From NCBI RefSeq assembly GCF_014692675.1, contig NZ_JABFCZ010000037.1:1-33541 (forward strand): a stretch of 33,541 bases of DNA, given 5' to 3'. The notes under the pieces are model-generated. The model made no database searches. It saw nothing but the letters and a program-made list of their open reading frames with translations, and was not told the DNA's origin. Source of the stretch: Roseibium aggregatum (lineage in GTDB: Bacteria > Pseudomonadota > Alphaproteobacteria > Rhizobiales > Stappiaceae). The position numbers and the translations under genes are program-made. Of the stretch, positions 24,364 through 33,414 are shown piece after piece (within the stretch, counting starts at the first letter, position 1; every line of letters starts with the position of its first letter).

Positions 24364-25575
24364 AGCGAAGTTACGTCCCCGCTGCGGGGGCAACGCTGTG
24401 TTCTTGCCAATCGCCCCGACTCCGCAGTTGTTTCGATCCACGCCCCCGCGCGAGGGGGCGACAGATTTTGATCTTCGGTTCTGACGCGGGCGTATCCGTT
24501 TCGATCCACGCCCCGGTGAGGGGGCGACCCCTGGCGCATTGGCATTGCGAAAGCCCTTAGCCCCGTTTCGATCCGCGCCCCCGCGAAGGGGCGACGCCCT
24601 GTTGCGGATGGGATACCGACATCCCGGGTTGTTTCGACCCACGCCCCCGTGAAGGGGCGACATATCGCCGGCGGCTGCGAGGCCCTGACGTGGTGGTTTC
24701 GACCCACGCCCCCGTGAAGGGGCGACCAGGGCAAAAACCACCCCTATAGACGGTAAATTGGGTTTCGACCCACGCCCCCGTGAAGGGGCGACGCGGCGAT
24801 CTTCCGCGCTCAGCTCGCCGAAATAGTTTCGACCCACGCCCCCGTGAAGGGGCGACTACGTCCCGTTCAAGCTCTGGCCCAAGCAAGAGGTTTCGACCCA
24901 CGCCCCCGTGAAGGGGCGACGCTAAGCAGCGCTTACCACAGATACGAGATATTGTTTCGACCCACGCCCCCGTGAAGGGGCGACGATGGTGTGACGAGCT
25001 GGCGGCGTGGAAGTATCTGGTTTCGACCCACGCCCCCGTGAAGGGGCGACCCTCCAGCACTTGCTGCACGGGAGCCACAGGCAGCGTTTCGACCCACGCC
25101 CCCGTGAAGGGGCGACCTGGCGGGCGGCCTTACCGCTGCCCGTCCTTTTTGGTTTCGACCCACGCCCCCGTGAAGGGGCGACTCCGTCACCGGAGCGGAT
25201 ACCTATTGGGGAAACCGTTTCGACCCACGCCCCCGTGAAGGGGCGACGCATTGCAGATGCTCTTGAAGAGCTTGCTAAGGAGTTTCGACCCACGCCCCCG
25301 TGAAGGGGCGACCAACGCAGGCCGGACATTCGTCCTCGGCGGAAATGTGTTTCGACCCACGCCCCCGTGAAGGGGCGACCGCACTCGAATATCGCCTTCA
25401 TGGTGCAGTGGCTGTTTCGACCCACGCCCCCGTGAAGGGGCGACCGCGCCGATATGCGCGATCAGTTCGACGCCATCGGGTTTCGACCCACGCCCCCGTG
25501 AAGGGGCGACACCGCGACATTCACGATTGCAGGATGGGGAACGGGTTTCGACCCACGCCCCCGTGAAGGGGCGAC
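24364..25575 (-). CRISPR. Type I-C CRISPR array, 18 repeats plus one decayed terminal repeat
   Basis: A 31-base repeat, on the transcribed minus strand beginning GTCGCCCCTTCACGGGGGCG and ending TGGGTCGAAAC, recurs 18 times from 24430 to 25575, with 17 spacers of 33-36 bases. CGCCCC/GGGGCG can form the stem. Repeats at 24430, 24498 and 24565 (plus coordinates) carry substitutions, one with two extra bases, and a strongly decayed repeat ends at 24394 with a 35-base spacer after it. All repeats from 24631 to 25575 are identical. Degenerate repeats mark the old, leader-far end, so transcription runs right to left from the leader next to cas2. The repeat form and the adjacent cas genes fit type I-C. 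Confidence 0.97.
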
Positions 25576-25768
25576 TGTATGGACGCTATCCTGTTGCGGG
25601 GGTTGAGAAAAGGCCGACGGCAGCGCGAACCGGATGCGACAAGGCCGTTTCTCGATCTCTCCAGGATCGACGTCCGGAAAAAGCTCTTGAATTTCAAAGA
25701 TCCGGCCGTCGCGCGAACCGGCCGGGGTTTTCCGGCACGCTTGGGGTTCGCGCAAACGCCGCCGCAGT
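25576..25768 (-). promoter_or_regulatory. CRISPR leader
   Basis: The 193 bases between the cas2 stop and the first repeat, on the side of the perfect repeats, are the expected leader with the array promoter and the integration signal for new spacers. TTGAATTTCAA at 25687-25697 has inverted arms (TTGAA/TTCAA). No gene is present. The assignment is by position and orientation. Confidence 0.7.
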
Positions 25769-26059
25769 TCAGACGATCAGCGTGCCGCCAAGGTCCGTCG
25801 CGGGCTTGGCCCCCACATGCTCCACCTTGCGCCGCCAGTTCGACCCGAGATGGTAATAGCGCAGGCTGTCGTGATCCGGATCGATCACGCGTTCCAGCCG
25901 CGCCTTCAGTTTTGCCCATTGCGCCGGGTCCACCTCGATCTCGAAGACGGAATATTGCACCCGTTGTCCATAGTCGCGGCAGGCCTTGGCAACCGCCCGC
26001 AAACGGCGGGCTCCGTCCCCCTCAGAGGTGCGTACATCGTATGTCACGAGCACCAGCAT
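25769..26059 (-). CDS. cas2: CRISPR-associated endonuclease Cas2
   Basis: A 96-residue protein starting MLVLVTYDVRTSEG, the Cas2 beta-strand with the conserved Asp8. The ferredoxin-like fold continues through YGQRVQYSVFEIEVDPAQW. The start at 26059 follows AGGAG, and the longer open frame upstream overlaps cas1 and is not Cas2-like. It forms the spacer-integration complex with Cas1 (gap of ten bases). It is the last cas gene before the leader. Confidence 0.96.
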   Translation of the reverse strand: MLVLVTYDVRTSEGDGARRLRAVAKACRDYGQRVQYSVFEIEVDPAQWAKLKARLERVIDPDHDSLRYYHLGSNWRRKVEHVGAKPATDLGGTLIV

Positions 26060-26069
26060 ACCGCTTCTC

Positions 26070-27104
26070 CTATTTCCAGAACCAGGGTGGATAGGCGTCC
26101 ATGTCCCCGCGCAGGTGCCCGGCCAGCATCTGCGCCTGCAGGAAGGGCACCAGGCCGAGCTGCGCCTTTTCGCCCAGAAACGCATGCTGGCGTTCTTCCC
26201 TTTTGCGCTCCTGCCAGGCGGTCAGGACCGTCTTGCGCGCCTCGTCCGACAGGAACACCGCTCCCCCGTCCCGCGGCTCGAAGTCGGATGCCCTGATCTG
26301 GCGTCTGTTGACCAGGGACAGAGCCAACCGGTCTGCCAGAACGGGCCTGAGTTCTTCCATCAGATCCAGGGCGAGGCTGGGGCGTCCCGGCCGGTCCCGA
26401 TGCAAAAAGCCGACCGCGGGATCGAGCCCCACGCTCTCGCAGGCGGAGCGGCAATCATGGGTCAGCAAGGTATAAAGAAAGGACAGGAGCGCGTTCATCG
26501 GGTCCAGCGGCGGCCGGCGGCTACGCCCCCGCCAGCAGATCTCCGCATCCGGCGAACGAATCAGATGATCGAAGACGGAGAAGTAGAGATTGGCCGCCTC
26601 GCCTTCCGACCCTCTCATCTGCTCGAGTGTTTCATCCCGGGCCTCCGCCCTCCGGGCAATGGCGGCCATGCGCTCCGCCGCTTTGCGAACATCGGCCAGA
26701 ACCGGTTCCGCGAACTCCGTCCGGTAATCGCGGAGCGCGCGCAGGAGAACCGATCTCTGATTAGCGATCTTGGCCGTCACGATCGAACGGACGATTTCCT
26801 CCGGCCGGTCCGATGCCCGGTATTGCGCCCGGCGCAAAAGCACATTCCCGGAAACCGGCCCCTCCACCCTGGCGAGAAAACGGCCGTTGCGTTCCAGAAA
26901 CACAAGCGTGATGCCTCCGCCGGCACAGGCGCCCATCAAGGCCGGCGAGATGTAAACCGCCCCAAAAACGACGACCGAGGCCAGCATGTGAAAGGGCACC
27001 CGTGCCCTTTCCTCCCCGTCCACTTCCGCAACCAGGTTCTCGCCGTCCTTGCGTAAGGAGGCGCCCTCCGTGGTGATATAGACGGTGTTGAGCAGCTTCT
27101 TCAT
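26070..27104 (-). CDS. cas1: CRISPR-associated integrase Cas1 (type I-C)
   Basis: A 344-residue protein with the N-terminal beta domain and the C-terminal helical catalytic domain. Probable metal ligands are Glu167 (RGSEGEAAN), His235 (VGFLHRDRPGRPSLALDLME) and Glu250. It inserts new spacers at the leader-end repeat together with Cas2, with Cas4 trimming the ends. The ATG overlaps the cas4 stop by ATGA. All catalytic positions are present, so adaptation may be functional despite the damaged cas3. Confidence 0.97.
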   Translation of the reverse strand: MKKLLNTVYITTEGASLRKDGENLVAEVDGEERARVPFHMLASVVVFGAVYISPALMGACAGGGITLVFLERNGRFLARVEGPVSGNVLLRRAQYRASDRPEEIVRSIVTAKIANQRSVLLRALRDYRTEFAEPVLADVRKAAERMAAIARRAEARDETLEQMRGSEGEAANLYFSVFDHLIRSPDAEICWRGRSRRPPLDPMNALLSFLYTLLTHDCRSACESVGLDPAVGFLHRDRPGRPSLALDLMEELRPVLADRLALSLVNRRQIRASDFEPRDGGAVFLSDEARKTVLTAWQERKREERQHAFLGEKAQLGLVPFLQAQMLAGHLRGDMDAYPPWFWK

Positions 27105-27778
27105 GGCGCCTCCTCCTTCAAGAGGCCGGTCAGCATGCGCCTTCGCCAGGTTTTTACCGGCCGGGACACCGTTTCCGGACGGCAGAGTTCCTTGAGCGAA
27201 CAGGCCCGACAGCGGGACGTGTGCAACGTCGGCCCCGGGGTCTGCCGGGACCGGAACACGTCGGCGAGCGCCGCCGCCGTTTCCTCGGTCAATTGCCTGA
27301 GATCGGCGTCGAAGGGTACCCTCACCCGACGGCGGGTCTCGGCATAGAACAGCGCCCCTTCGGGCACGCGTATGCCGGTCATCTCCTCAAGACACAGGCC
27401 TTGCGCACAAAGCTGCACCTCGTCCGCCCGGTGCAGCTTCGGCTTGCCGCGCTTGTATTCCACCGGACAGGGCGTCGGGTCATCCGGTTCGCCCGGAAAC
27501 TCGACCACATCCGCGACCCCGGCAAGATTGAGCCGTTTCGAGGCAAGCGGCAGGGCCATGACCCGGCGTACACCCCGCGCCTTGCGGCCGCCGCCCTTGT
27601 CGGCCACCGCATGCAGCACTTCGCCTTCGGCGGTAAAACGGTTGTCCGCCCAAAGCCGCTCCAGATGGATCAGCGCCGCCTGACGCAGGCAGTAGACCGC
27701 ATGCTGAAGAGCGGAGAGGGGAATGGGCTCCCCTCCTGCCTCTTCCGGGTCGCCCTCCTCATGGCTGCCGGGGACCAC
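27101..27778 (-). CDS. cas4: CRISPR-associated exonuclease Cas4
   Basis: A 225-residue RecB-like nuclease. His56, Asp90, and Glu107/Lys109 (PVEYKRGK) form the nuclease site. Cys30 and the C-terminal Cys190, Cys193 and Cys199 (CRACSLKELC) would hold the iron-sulfur cluster. The start is GTG at 27778, three bases after the cas7 stop; no ATG fits. In type I-C it selects the PAM and trims pre-spacers for Cas1-Cas2. Confidence 0.95.
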   Translation of the reverse strand: MVPGSHEEGDPEEAGGEPIPLSALQHAVYCLRQAALIHLERLWADNRFTAEGEVLHAVADKGGGRKARGVRRVMALPLASKRLNLAGVADVVEFPGEPDDPTPCPVEYKRGKPKLHRADEVQLCAQGLCLEEMTGIRVPEGALFYAETRRRVRVPFDADLRQLTEETAAALADVFRSRQTPGPTLHTSRCRACSLKELCRPETVSRPVKTWRRRMLTGLLKEEAP

Positions 27779-27781
27779 GGC

Positions 27782-28735
27782 TCAGACCTTCTCGATGATC
27801 TCGACCCCTTCGGGACTGTTGGCCCGGTCGATTTCAACAATGTAGTCGGAGAATTTGCGGGCAGGAGGCTCGTTGCCGATCCGCTTGTCGTCAACCGGGC
27901 GGAATTCCCCGTCGATATTGCGGCCGATCCGAACCAGATCGAACAGTTGGTGGGCCGGCGCATTGCCCAGGGCGTTGGCATGCTTGAACACGATCAGCTT
28001 CCGGGAGGCCATTTCACCGCGCGCCGCGGCCCGGTCATGCTCGAACATGTTGCCCAATGCCTGCCAGAGAAGCTCCAGGTCCGCCTCGGAAAACCCAGTG
28101 CGCTCCGCGAATTTGGCGGAGATGAAGCCATGGGCGACATAAAGGCCGTAGGGTACGATGTGCTTGCGTCCCATGGTCCGGTTGTCCGTGCGCTCGTTGC
28201 TATCGTCGCCTTCCGCCTTCTGCTTCTTTTCCGCCTCGTTCGTCGCGGCCATGCGGGTGATGGAGATTTCCAGCGGCAGGATCGGCTCGACGGAACTGGC
28301 AAAGGTCAACTGCACCGGCCCTTTGACCTGGCCGCAGTTGATCCCGGTCGACATGACCGCGCCGAAGGTGCGCACATCGAAGAAATTCATGCACATGAAG
28401 TCGCGCAGCTTCACGGCCTCCTCGTCGTCCTTCGGGTTCAGTTTGGCCGCCTTGTCCAGCTTGGCATCGTCCGGGTGCAGCGCCTTATAGGCCTGACGGT
28501 GCTTTTCGTTCAGGATCGCGCCTTCCTCCACATAGATGTGGAAGCCGTCCTCGCCTCCTTTGGCAAGTTCCACAAAGTTGCGGATCTTGCGCTTCAGGCT
28601 CACATCGGAGACCAGCCCCTTGTTGGTCTCCGGATCGAGACGCGGCAAATTACCCGCGTCCGGGTCCCCGTTCGGGTTGCCGTTGGTCACCTCGAAGACG
28701 AGAATAAAATCATAACGATTGGAAATTGCGGTCAT
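27782..28735 (-). CDS. cas7: Type I-C Cascade backbone subunit Cas7 (Csd2)
   Basis: A 317-residue RAMP-type protein. The N-terminus RYDFILVFEVTNGNPNGDPD is the Csd2 signature and NFFDVRTFGAVMSTG follows near residue 118. Several copies wrap the crRNA along the spacer. The start overlaps the cas8c stop (ATGA), so translation is coupled. The length is normal and nothing appears damaged. Confidence 0.96.
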   Translation of the reverse strand: MTAISNRYDFILVFEVTNGNPNGDPDAGNLPRLDPETNKGLVSDVSLKRKIRNFVELAKGGEDGFHIYVEEGAILNEKHRQAYKALHPDDAKLDKAAKLNPKDDEEAVKLRDFMCMNFFDVRTFGAVMSTGINCGQVKGPVQLTFASSVEPILPLEISITRMAATNEAEKKQKAEGDDSNERTDNRTMGRKHIVPYGLYVAHGFISAKFAERTGFSEADLELLWQALGNMFEHDRAAARGEMASRKLIVFKHANALGNAPAHQLFDLVRIGRNIDGEFRPVDDKRIGNEPPARKFSDYIVEIDRANSPEGVEIIEKV

Positions 28736-29136
28736 TGACTGGCCTCCCCGGCATCCGCCGTGTCATTGGATTTCTTGAAGAATTCGTTGCGCTGGTGATA
28801 GTAGCCAAGCCCGAACAGGGCCTGCTCCGCAGCCGAAAGCGAGGCCGGAAACGGATCGCCATCCGGTCGCATCCTGTCCATTATGGATGCAATTAGCTTT
28901 TCCAGGTTTACCCGGCGGCCCGGAGACTGCTTTCCCACCTTGGACAGATGGTTCACCGACCCGCTGTCCAGCAAGGCGAAAACCTTGCGGGGCTGGGCGG
29001 AGGCGGCTCCGTAGAACTTGTCCTTGATGGTCGCGTTGACCTTGGTTCCCAACGCTGCGGTTTGGGCATTTTCATAGGCCGCGAACAGGCGGCCCAGAAG
29101 ATAGCCTCGATTGTCAAAGTCCGGGTCCAGTGCCAC
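28732..29136 (-). CDS. cas11c: Small subunit Cas11c made from an internal start in cas8c
   Basis: In the frame of cas8c, a GTG at 29136 (codon 456) is preceded by GGGAGG at 29147-29142, five bases away. The product would be 134 residues, starting ALDPDFDNRGYLLGRL and mainly helical. In type I-C systems the small subunit Cas11 is known to be translated from an internal site in cas8c, and this start falls at the equivalent region. The site is seen in the sequence; its use is inferred. Confidence 0.65.
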   Translation of the reverse strand: MALDPDFDNRGYLLGRLFAAYENAQTAALGTKVNATIKDKFYGAASAQPRKVFALLDSGSVNHLSKVGKQSPGRRVNLEKLIASIMDRMRPDGDPFPASLSAAEQALFGLGYYHQRNEFFKKSNDTADAGEASQ

Positions 29137-30501
29137 AGGAGCCTCCCAATTGAAATTTCGGACAAGAATGGCTTTCAAAATGCCGGCGCGCAGCGCGTTG
29201 ACCTCACCGTCGGCGCGGATGCGCGTCAGCACGGCGGACATCAGCGACAGCGGATAGCGTGTTCCGGAGAGGATCGAGCGCATCCACTCGCCCGCAAGAT
29301 TGGGCGGAACGTTCTCGCTCTTTCCCAGAACGGCGGTCTCGCGCAGATAGCGCCAAAGCGGCGGATAGCCGTCGCGGGGCGGCGGTTGGATACGCATATC
29401 CTCGATGAACTTCTGATAGTGGCGAGTCAGTTCTCCGAAGCTGTCCTCGAAATAAAAACGCACCGACAACCGGGCCGCGTTGGGCGCAAGGCCGAGGACG
29501 AAAAACCGGATATTCTCGTCCAGTCCGGGTCCCAGGTCCCGCAGATGCTCGCCCTTGCGGATGCGCTCCAGCAGAATGCCGATATCCTTGACGGCACCCG
29601 CCTCTTCCGCCGTCGGGTCGACGTCGAAATATCCGGCGAACAGCCGCTCCGCCCAATCCTCCGCTTGAGGCTCCGACGCCTCCAGATCCGAGGCGTCGGC
29701 CCAGAAGACGGTGGAGGCATCACCGATCTGCAGACGGTGGCCGCTGCCTTTTTCCAGAAAGCGGTTGAGGGCCGTGGTGTATTTGAAGGCGGCAGCTTCC
29801 GAGACCGGCGCATTCTCTCCCTGATCGTGACCATAGGAGGTGAACGCATCGAGATTGAAGGAAACGAGTGCCGCGCCGGACGACTGGGCGCCCCAAACCC
29901 CCTTGATCGACGGGTGGAGCCGCGCCACCGGCCCGGCCTCTCCCGATACAAGGCAGATCTGCCCCGCCCCTTCCCCGGCCTTTCCCGAAGCACTCCAAAG
30001 GGTCCTAGCCGCCGGGCGGTCATGGAGATAGACGTTGCGCAACCGCTCGCTTTCCAGGGCGAAGATGACGTTCTGATCCTTCATCTCCTCCGGCCATTCC
30101 AGCGCGGTAAATTGCTCCGGCGCCCAGGCCTTGAGGAACCGCAACAGCGCCTTGATGCCTGGGTCCTCCGTTTCCGCCAGCAGCGTCTCGTGATGCTCGA
30201 CAAAGGCCGCATGCTCCGCCGCCGTGCGTTTTCCCTCTCCCGCCGTCACGCCAAGCACATAGGACGTCTTGTCCCAGAAGGTGTTGGGCGCAATCCCCGC
30301 CGTGCGCTTGACCGGCTGAGGCACCAGCATCGGCCTCGGTTGGGGCTTCTTCCCCATTGTGTCGCGCAGGTCGATCACATGGGCCACCGAACCGTCTTCG
30401 TTCAGGGAGATGCAGAAGCCGATCTTCTCGGAGGAAAAGCCAAACGGCGGAGCGTCGGGCAGGCGGTCGTAGGCCCGGGCAAGGGACGACAGAACGCTCA
30501 T
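28732..30501 (-). CDS. cas8c: Type I-C Cascade large subunit Cas8c (Csd1)
   Basis: A 589-residue protein starting with MSVLSSLARAYDRL, the usual Csd1 opening. The middle has RLHPSIKGVWGAQSSGAALV and SFNLDAFTSYG, which are family-conserved, and NIRFFVLGLAPNAARLSVRF follows. It recognises the PAM and recruits Cas3. The C-terminal 134 residues probably also exist as a separate protein, Cas11c, from an internal start at 29136. The ATG overlaps the cas5c stop by ATGA and its stop overlaps the cas7 start. Confidence 0.96.
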   Translation of the reverse strand: MSVLSSLARAYDRLPDAPPFGFSSEKIGFCISLNEDGSVAHVIDLRDTMGKKPQPRPMLVPQPVKRTAGIAPNTFWDKTSYVLGVTAGEGKRTAAEHAAFVEHHETLLAETEDPGIKALLRFLKAWAPEQFTALEWPEEMKDQNVIFALESERLRNVYLHDRPAARTLWSASGKAGEGAGQICLVSGEAGPVARLHPSIKGVWGAQSSGAALVSFNLDAFTSYGHDQGENAPVSEAAAFKYTTALNRFLEKGSGHRLQIGDASTVFWADASDLEASEPQAEDWAERLFAGYFDVDPTAEEAGAVKDIGILLERIRKGEHLRDLGPGLDENIRFFVLGLAPNAARLSVRFYFEDSFGELTRHYQKFIEDMRIQPPPRDGYPPLWRYLRETAVLGKSENVPPNLAGEWMRSILSGTRYPLSLMSAVLTRIRADGEVNALRAGILKAILVRNFNWEAPVALDPDFDNRGYLLGRLFAAYENAQTAALGTKVNATIKDKFYGAASAQPRKVFALLDSGSVNHLSKVGKQSPGRRVNLEKLIASIMDRMRPDGDPFPASLSAAEQALFGLGYYHQRNEFFKKSNDTADAGEASQ

Positions 30502-31196
30502 CGCAGCACCTCCGGGGAGCCGGGCGGCGGAACCCGGACGACACCGTCCTCAAGCCGCGCCCGGAAAAACAGGGACGGCCGCCCCGGCGCCTCATGGTCG
30601 ATGTCCCAGAGCATGAAGCCCAGATCGCGGGGCAGGCCGAAGCCGAGATCCGGCGTTTTGTCCCTCTCCTCGCACTCCGGCAACGGCCCGTCGGGCGGGA
30701 TCAACTCGAAATGGGCCGCGAACTCCCGCGTGCCCAGGCAGGGCTGGTGAAAGCATTGCCCCCGCCCCGCCCGGCGGTTGAAGATGTCGAGATGCTTGCC
30801 CTCGTTGTCGTCAGAGCCGACTTTCTTCGTCAATTCGAAGTGGGCTTCGATCACGTAGGCCGGCTTGACCAGAACCGTGGCGGCCCGCTGCTGCCGGTCC
30901 TCGTCCACCAGCACCTGCAGCCCGGCCAGATTGCCGCGCTTCATCGCGCTTTTGATCTTGCCCGCCGGCGCCTTTTGGCCAACCTCGTTGCGGCGGATGG
31001 ACTGAAACCGGATCGGCTCCAGAACGTGGATGGCATCGATCACCCAGCGGATCGCCGGCTTCCAGTGAATCGCCTCCAGAATGCCCCGCGCCGCCGAGGG
31101 CGTCATGACATCGTAGGAGACCCGCTCCACCTTCATTTCCGGCCGGGTGAAACAGCCATGGTTTCCCCAGACTTTCAGACGGATTCCGTATGACAA
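30498..31196 (-). CDS. cas5c: Type I-C crRNA-processing endoribonuclease Cas5c, TTG start
   Basis: A 232-residue protein. It starts MSYGIRLKVWG, and MKVERVSYDVMTPSAARGIL is the conserved Cas5c/Cas5d stretch. Lys134-His135 in GKHLDIFNRR match the catalytic Lys-His pair of Cas5d, which cuts the repeat RNA in place of Cas6. The start is TTG at 31196 with GAGGAGG five bases upstream; the in-frame GTG at 31202 lies within that Shine-Dalgarno site. It is 28 bases after cas3. Confidence 0.95.
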   Translation of the reverse strand: MSYGIRLKVWGNHGCFTRPEMKVERVSYDVMTPSAARGILEAIHWKPAIRWVIDAIHVLEPIRFQSIRRNEVGQKAPAGKIKSAMKRGNLAGLQVLVDEDRQQRAATVLVKPAYVIEAHFELTKKVGSDDNEGKHLDIFNRRAGRGQCFHQPCLGTREFAAHFELIPPDGPLPECEERDKTPDLGFGLPRDLGFMLWDIDHEAPGRPSLFFRARLEDGVVRVPPPGSPEVLR

Positions 31197-31224
31197 ACAC
31201 ACCTCCTCAGCCCCACCCGGGCCG

Positions 31225-33405
31225 TCAAATCATCCATTGCTCTGCTGCCAAATAGTCCGCGTCTTCCCACCTCAGCCCCACATCCGCGTGGTAGAGGCCG
31301 TCGTCCTTCAGCACGCAGAACTGATCGCCCCGCAGCTTTGGTGCCGCGAATTCCGCCTTGCCGTTTTCCAAAAGCCGCGCCCGCGCCCTGGGCGGAACCT
31401 GCACCACATAGGGCTGCAAGGTCCGGGCAAGTGCGCCGGAAGGCTTCTCCGGCACGCCGAGCAGGCGGATCGCGTCGGCCGCATCGTCGTTTAAGCCGAC
31501 GATCACCGGCACCATGCCGCTTTCGATCATGCGGAATTTCTCCGCCGCCGTCCGGAAGGCGAAATCCGTGGTGCCCCGGCGCAGGCTGACGGAGAAGTCC
31601 TTGAGGATTTGCCGGACATCCAGGCCAGTGTCCCCCAGCCGCCAATAGACCTCGCCGAAGTAAGCCTCGATGGCGGCAAGCGATTGGAGATCCTCCGAAT
31701 GCTCTTTGAGAATCCGGTCCATATCCCCCGTCAGGCTCTTGATTTCCCGCGGCGGCGGATAATCGGGGGCCGAAAACACCGTGACGATGCTGTCCTCCGG
31801 CGACTTTCGTCCTTCCCGGTTGCAGCGCCCGGCCGCCTGGACGATCTGATCCAGCCCGGCCTCCGCCCGCCAGACCTTCGGAAAATCGACATCGACACCC
31901 GCCTCGATCAGGCTGGTGGCAATCACCCGGCACGGTTCCTTGTGTGTCAGCCGGCCGCGAACCTCATCGAGAATGGCCCGCCTGTGCGCCGCGTATTGCC
32001 GGGTGGTCAGATGGATCAGCCCGCCAAGACCTGCCTGCTCCGCCTCCTGAAACAGGTCCAGCGCATGCTTGCGGCTGTTGACGATGACAAGCGCCTCGTC
32101 CTCGCCCGCCAGCGCCTCGATCAGATCCGTGTTGCTCCTGTCCCCGGTCATGCGGATGGTGGCGCGGCGCAAGTGGCGCGCCAGCCCATGGGGGTCAGGC
32201 GCCAGTTCCCGCCCCGCCAGCGGCAGGCCACCTTCCAACCGGTCCTCGCCGAGCGCGGGCTGGGTCGCCGTGCACAGCAAGATGGTGCAGCCATAGACCC
32301 TTGCCAGCTCATCGAGCATGCGGATTGCCGGCCTGAGCAGCGGCCGGGGGATCGTCTGCGCTTCATCCAGGATGATGACGCTGCCGGCGATGTTGTGCAG
32401 CTTCCTGGCTCTTGAGGATTTGGCGGCGAACAGGCTTTCGAAGAACTGAACATTGGTGGTCACGACCACGGGTGCCGCCCAGTCCTCCATCGCCAGCTTT
32501 AGCTTGTCCGCCTGCTGCCGATCCTGCCTTTGCCCCTTTTGCCACTTTTCCTCATCGATGGCCGAATGATGCTCCAGCACATGGGCCTCGCCCAGAACAT
32601 CGCGAAAAATCGCCGCCGTCTGGTCGATGATGGAGGTGAAGGGGATCACGTAGATGATCCGCCGGTGACCATGCAGCCGGGCATGGTCCAGCGCGAAGCC
32701 GAGGGAGGCCAGTGTCTTGCCGCCGCCGGTGGGCACGGTCAGGGTGAAAAGCCCCTGCGCCTGCGAAGCCTTCGCCCTAACATGATCGAGAATATCGGCC
32801 CGCAGCCGGTTGACCGGCTTTGTGAGGTCCCGCTTTTCCGCCATGAAGGCGTCGTACCCGGCAAGCAGTTCCGGCAGCAGATCCTGCAGCGCGGGCCAGG
32901 CCCGGTCCTTCTCCCGGCCCTCCACGCCGTCATAATAGGCTTCAGTATCCTTGAAATCCGCGTCCACGAGGCAGGAAAAGACCATGCGTGTCAGGACCGA
33001 GAAGGAAAAATCCGGATCGTCCCGGCGAAAGGTCCTGAGAAGGTCCGGCGCAAGACCGGCCGTCTCCGCTTCGGACAGCTCGCCCAACTCCTCCTTCCAG
33101 ACCTGATCGAGCGCGGGCAGATCCAATTCAAGCCGCCGGTCGAGGCAGGCGGCCGTCTCGTTCTTGCGGTCCGGCAGGCCGGCATGGTGGCCCGCGATGC
33201 AATAAGCCACCAGCTCCAGCATAATCCCTGCCAACGGAGACAGACCGGCCCCGCGGGTCATCATCTCTACCGCCCCGGCGGTCGAGTGATCCACCCGAAT
33301 TTCCGCTCCGGTCAACCGGCGCTGGAAGGGGAGCGAATACTTACCAAGGTCGTGATAGAGGCCGGCCAGATAGGCGATCTGCTCCAGCCGCAGCGGTTTT
33401 CCCAA
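31225..33405 (-). pseudogene. cas3: cas3 helicase-nuclease, N-terminus lost by insertion-sequence insertion
   Basis: 726 residues remain. The HD nuclease domain keeps His18-Asp19 (GLYHDLGKYS), His40 (VDHSTAG), His73-His74 (GHHAG) and Asp148/150, and the helicase keeps Walker A PTGGGKT at 225-231, DEAQ at 347-350, TATQP at 379-383 and GRCNREGR. Type I-C Cas3 proteins begin with a stretch containing AHS and another histidine before the HD motif; this is missing, and the sequence from about 33415 looks like an IS3-family end. The TTG at 33405 is only a nominal start, without a good Shine-Dalgarno sequence. The rest may lie beyond the element, outside the window. Without the N-terminal part target cutting is doubtful, and the native promoter of the cas operon is also separated. 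Confidence 0.85.
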
Positions 33406-33414
33406 TTCGCTGGC

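Noticed and set aside
24557..25425. Open frames through the CRISPR array with a repeated SPLHGGVGRN or APSRGRGSK peptide
   Set aside because: The peptide repeats are only the translation of the CRISPR repeat; there is no start or gene context.
28948..30750. 600-codon plus-strand frame opposite cas8c
   Set aside because: Shadow of cas8c and cas5c; the protein is Arg/Gly-rich without a domain.
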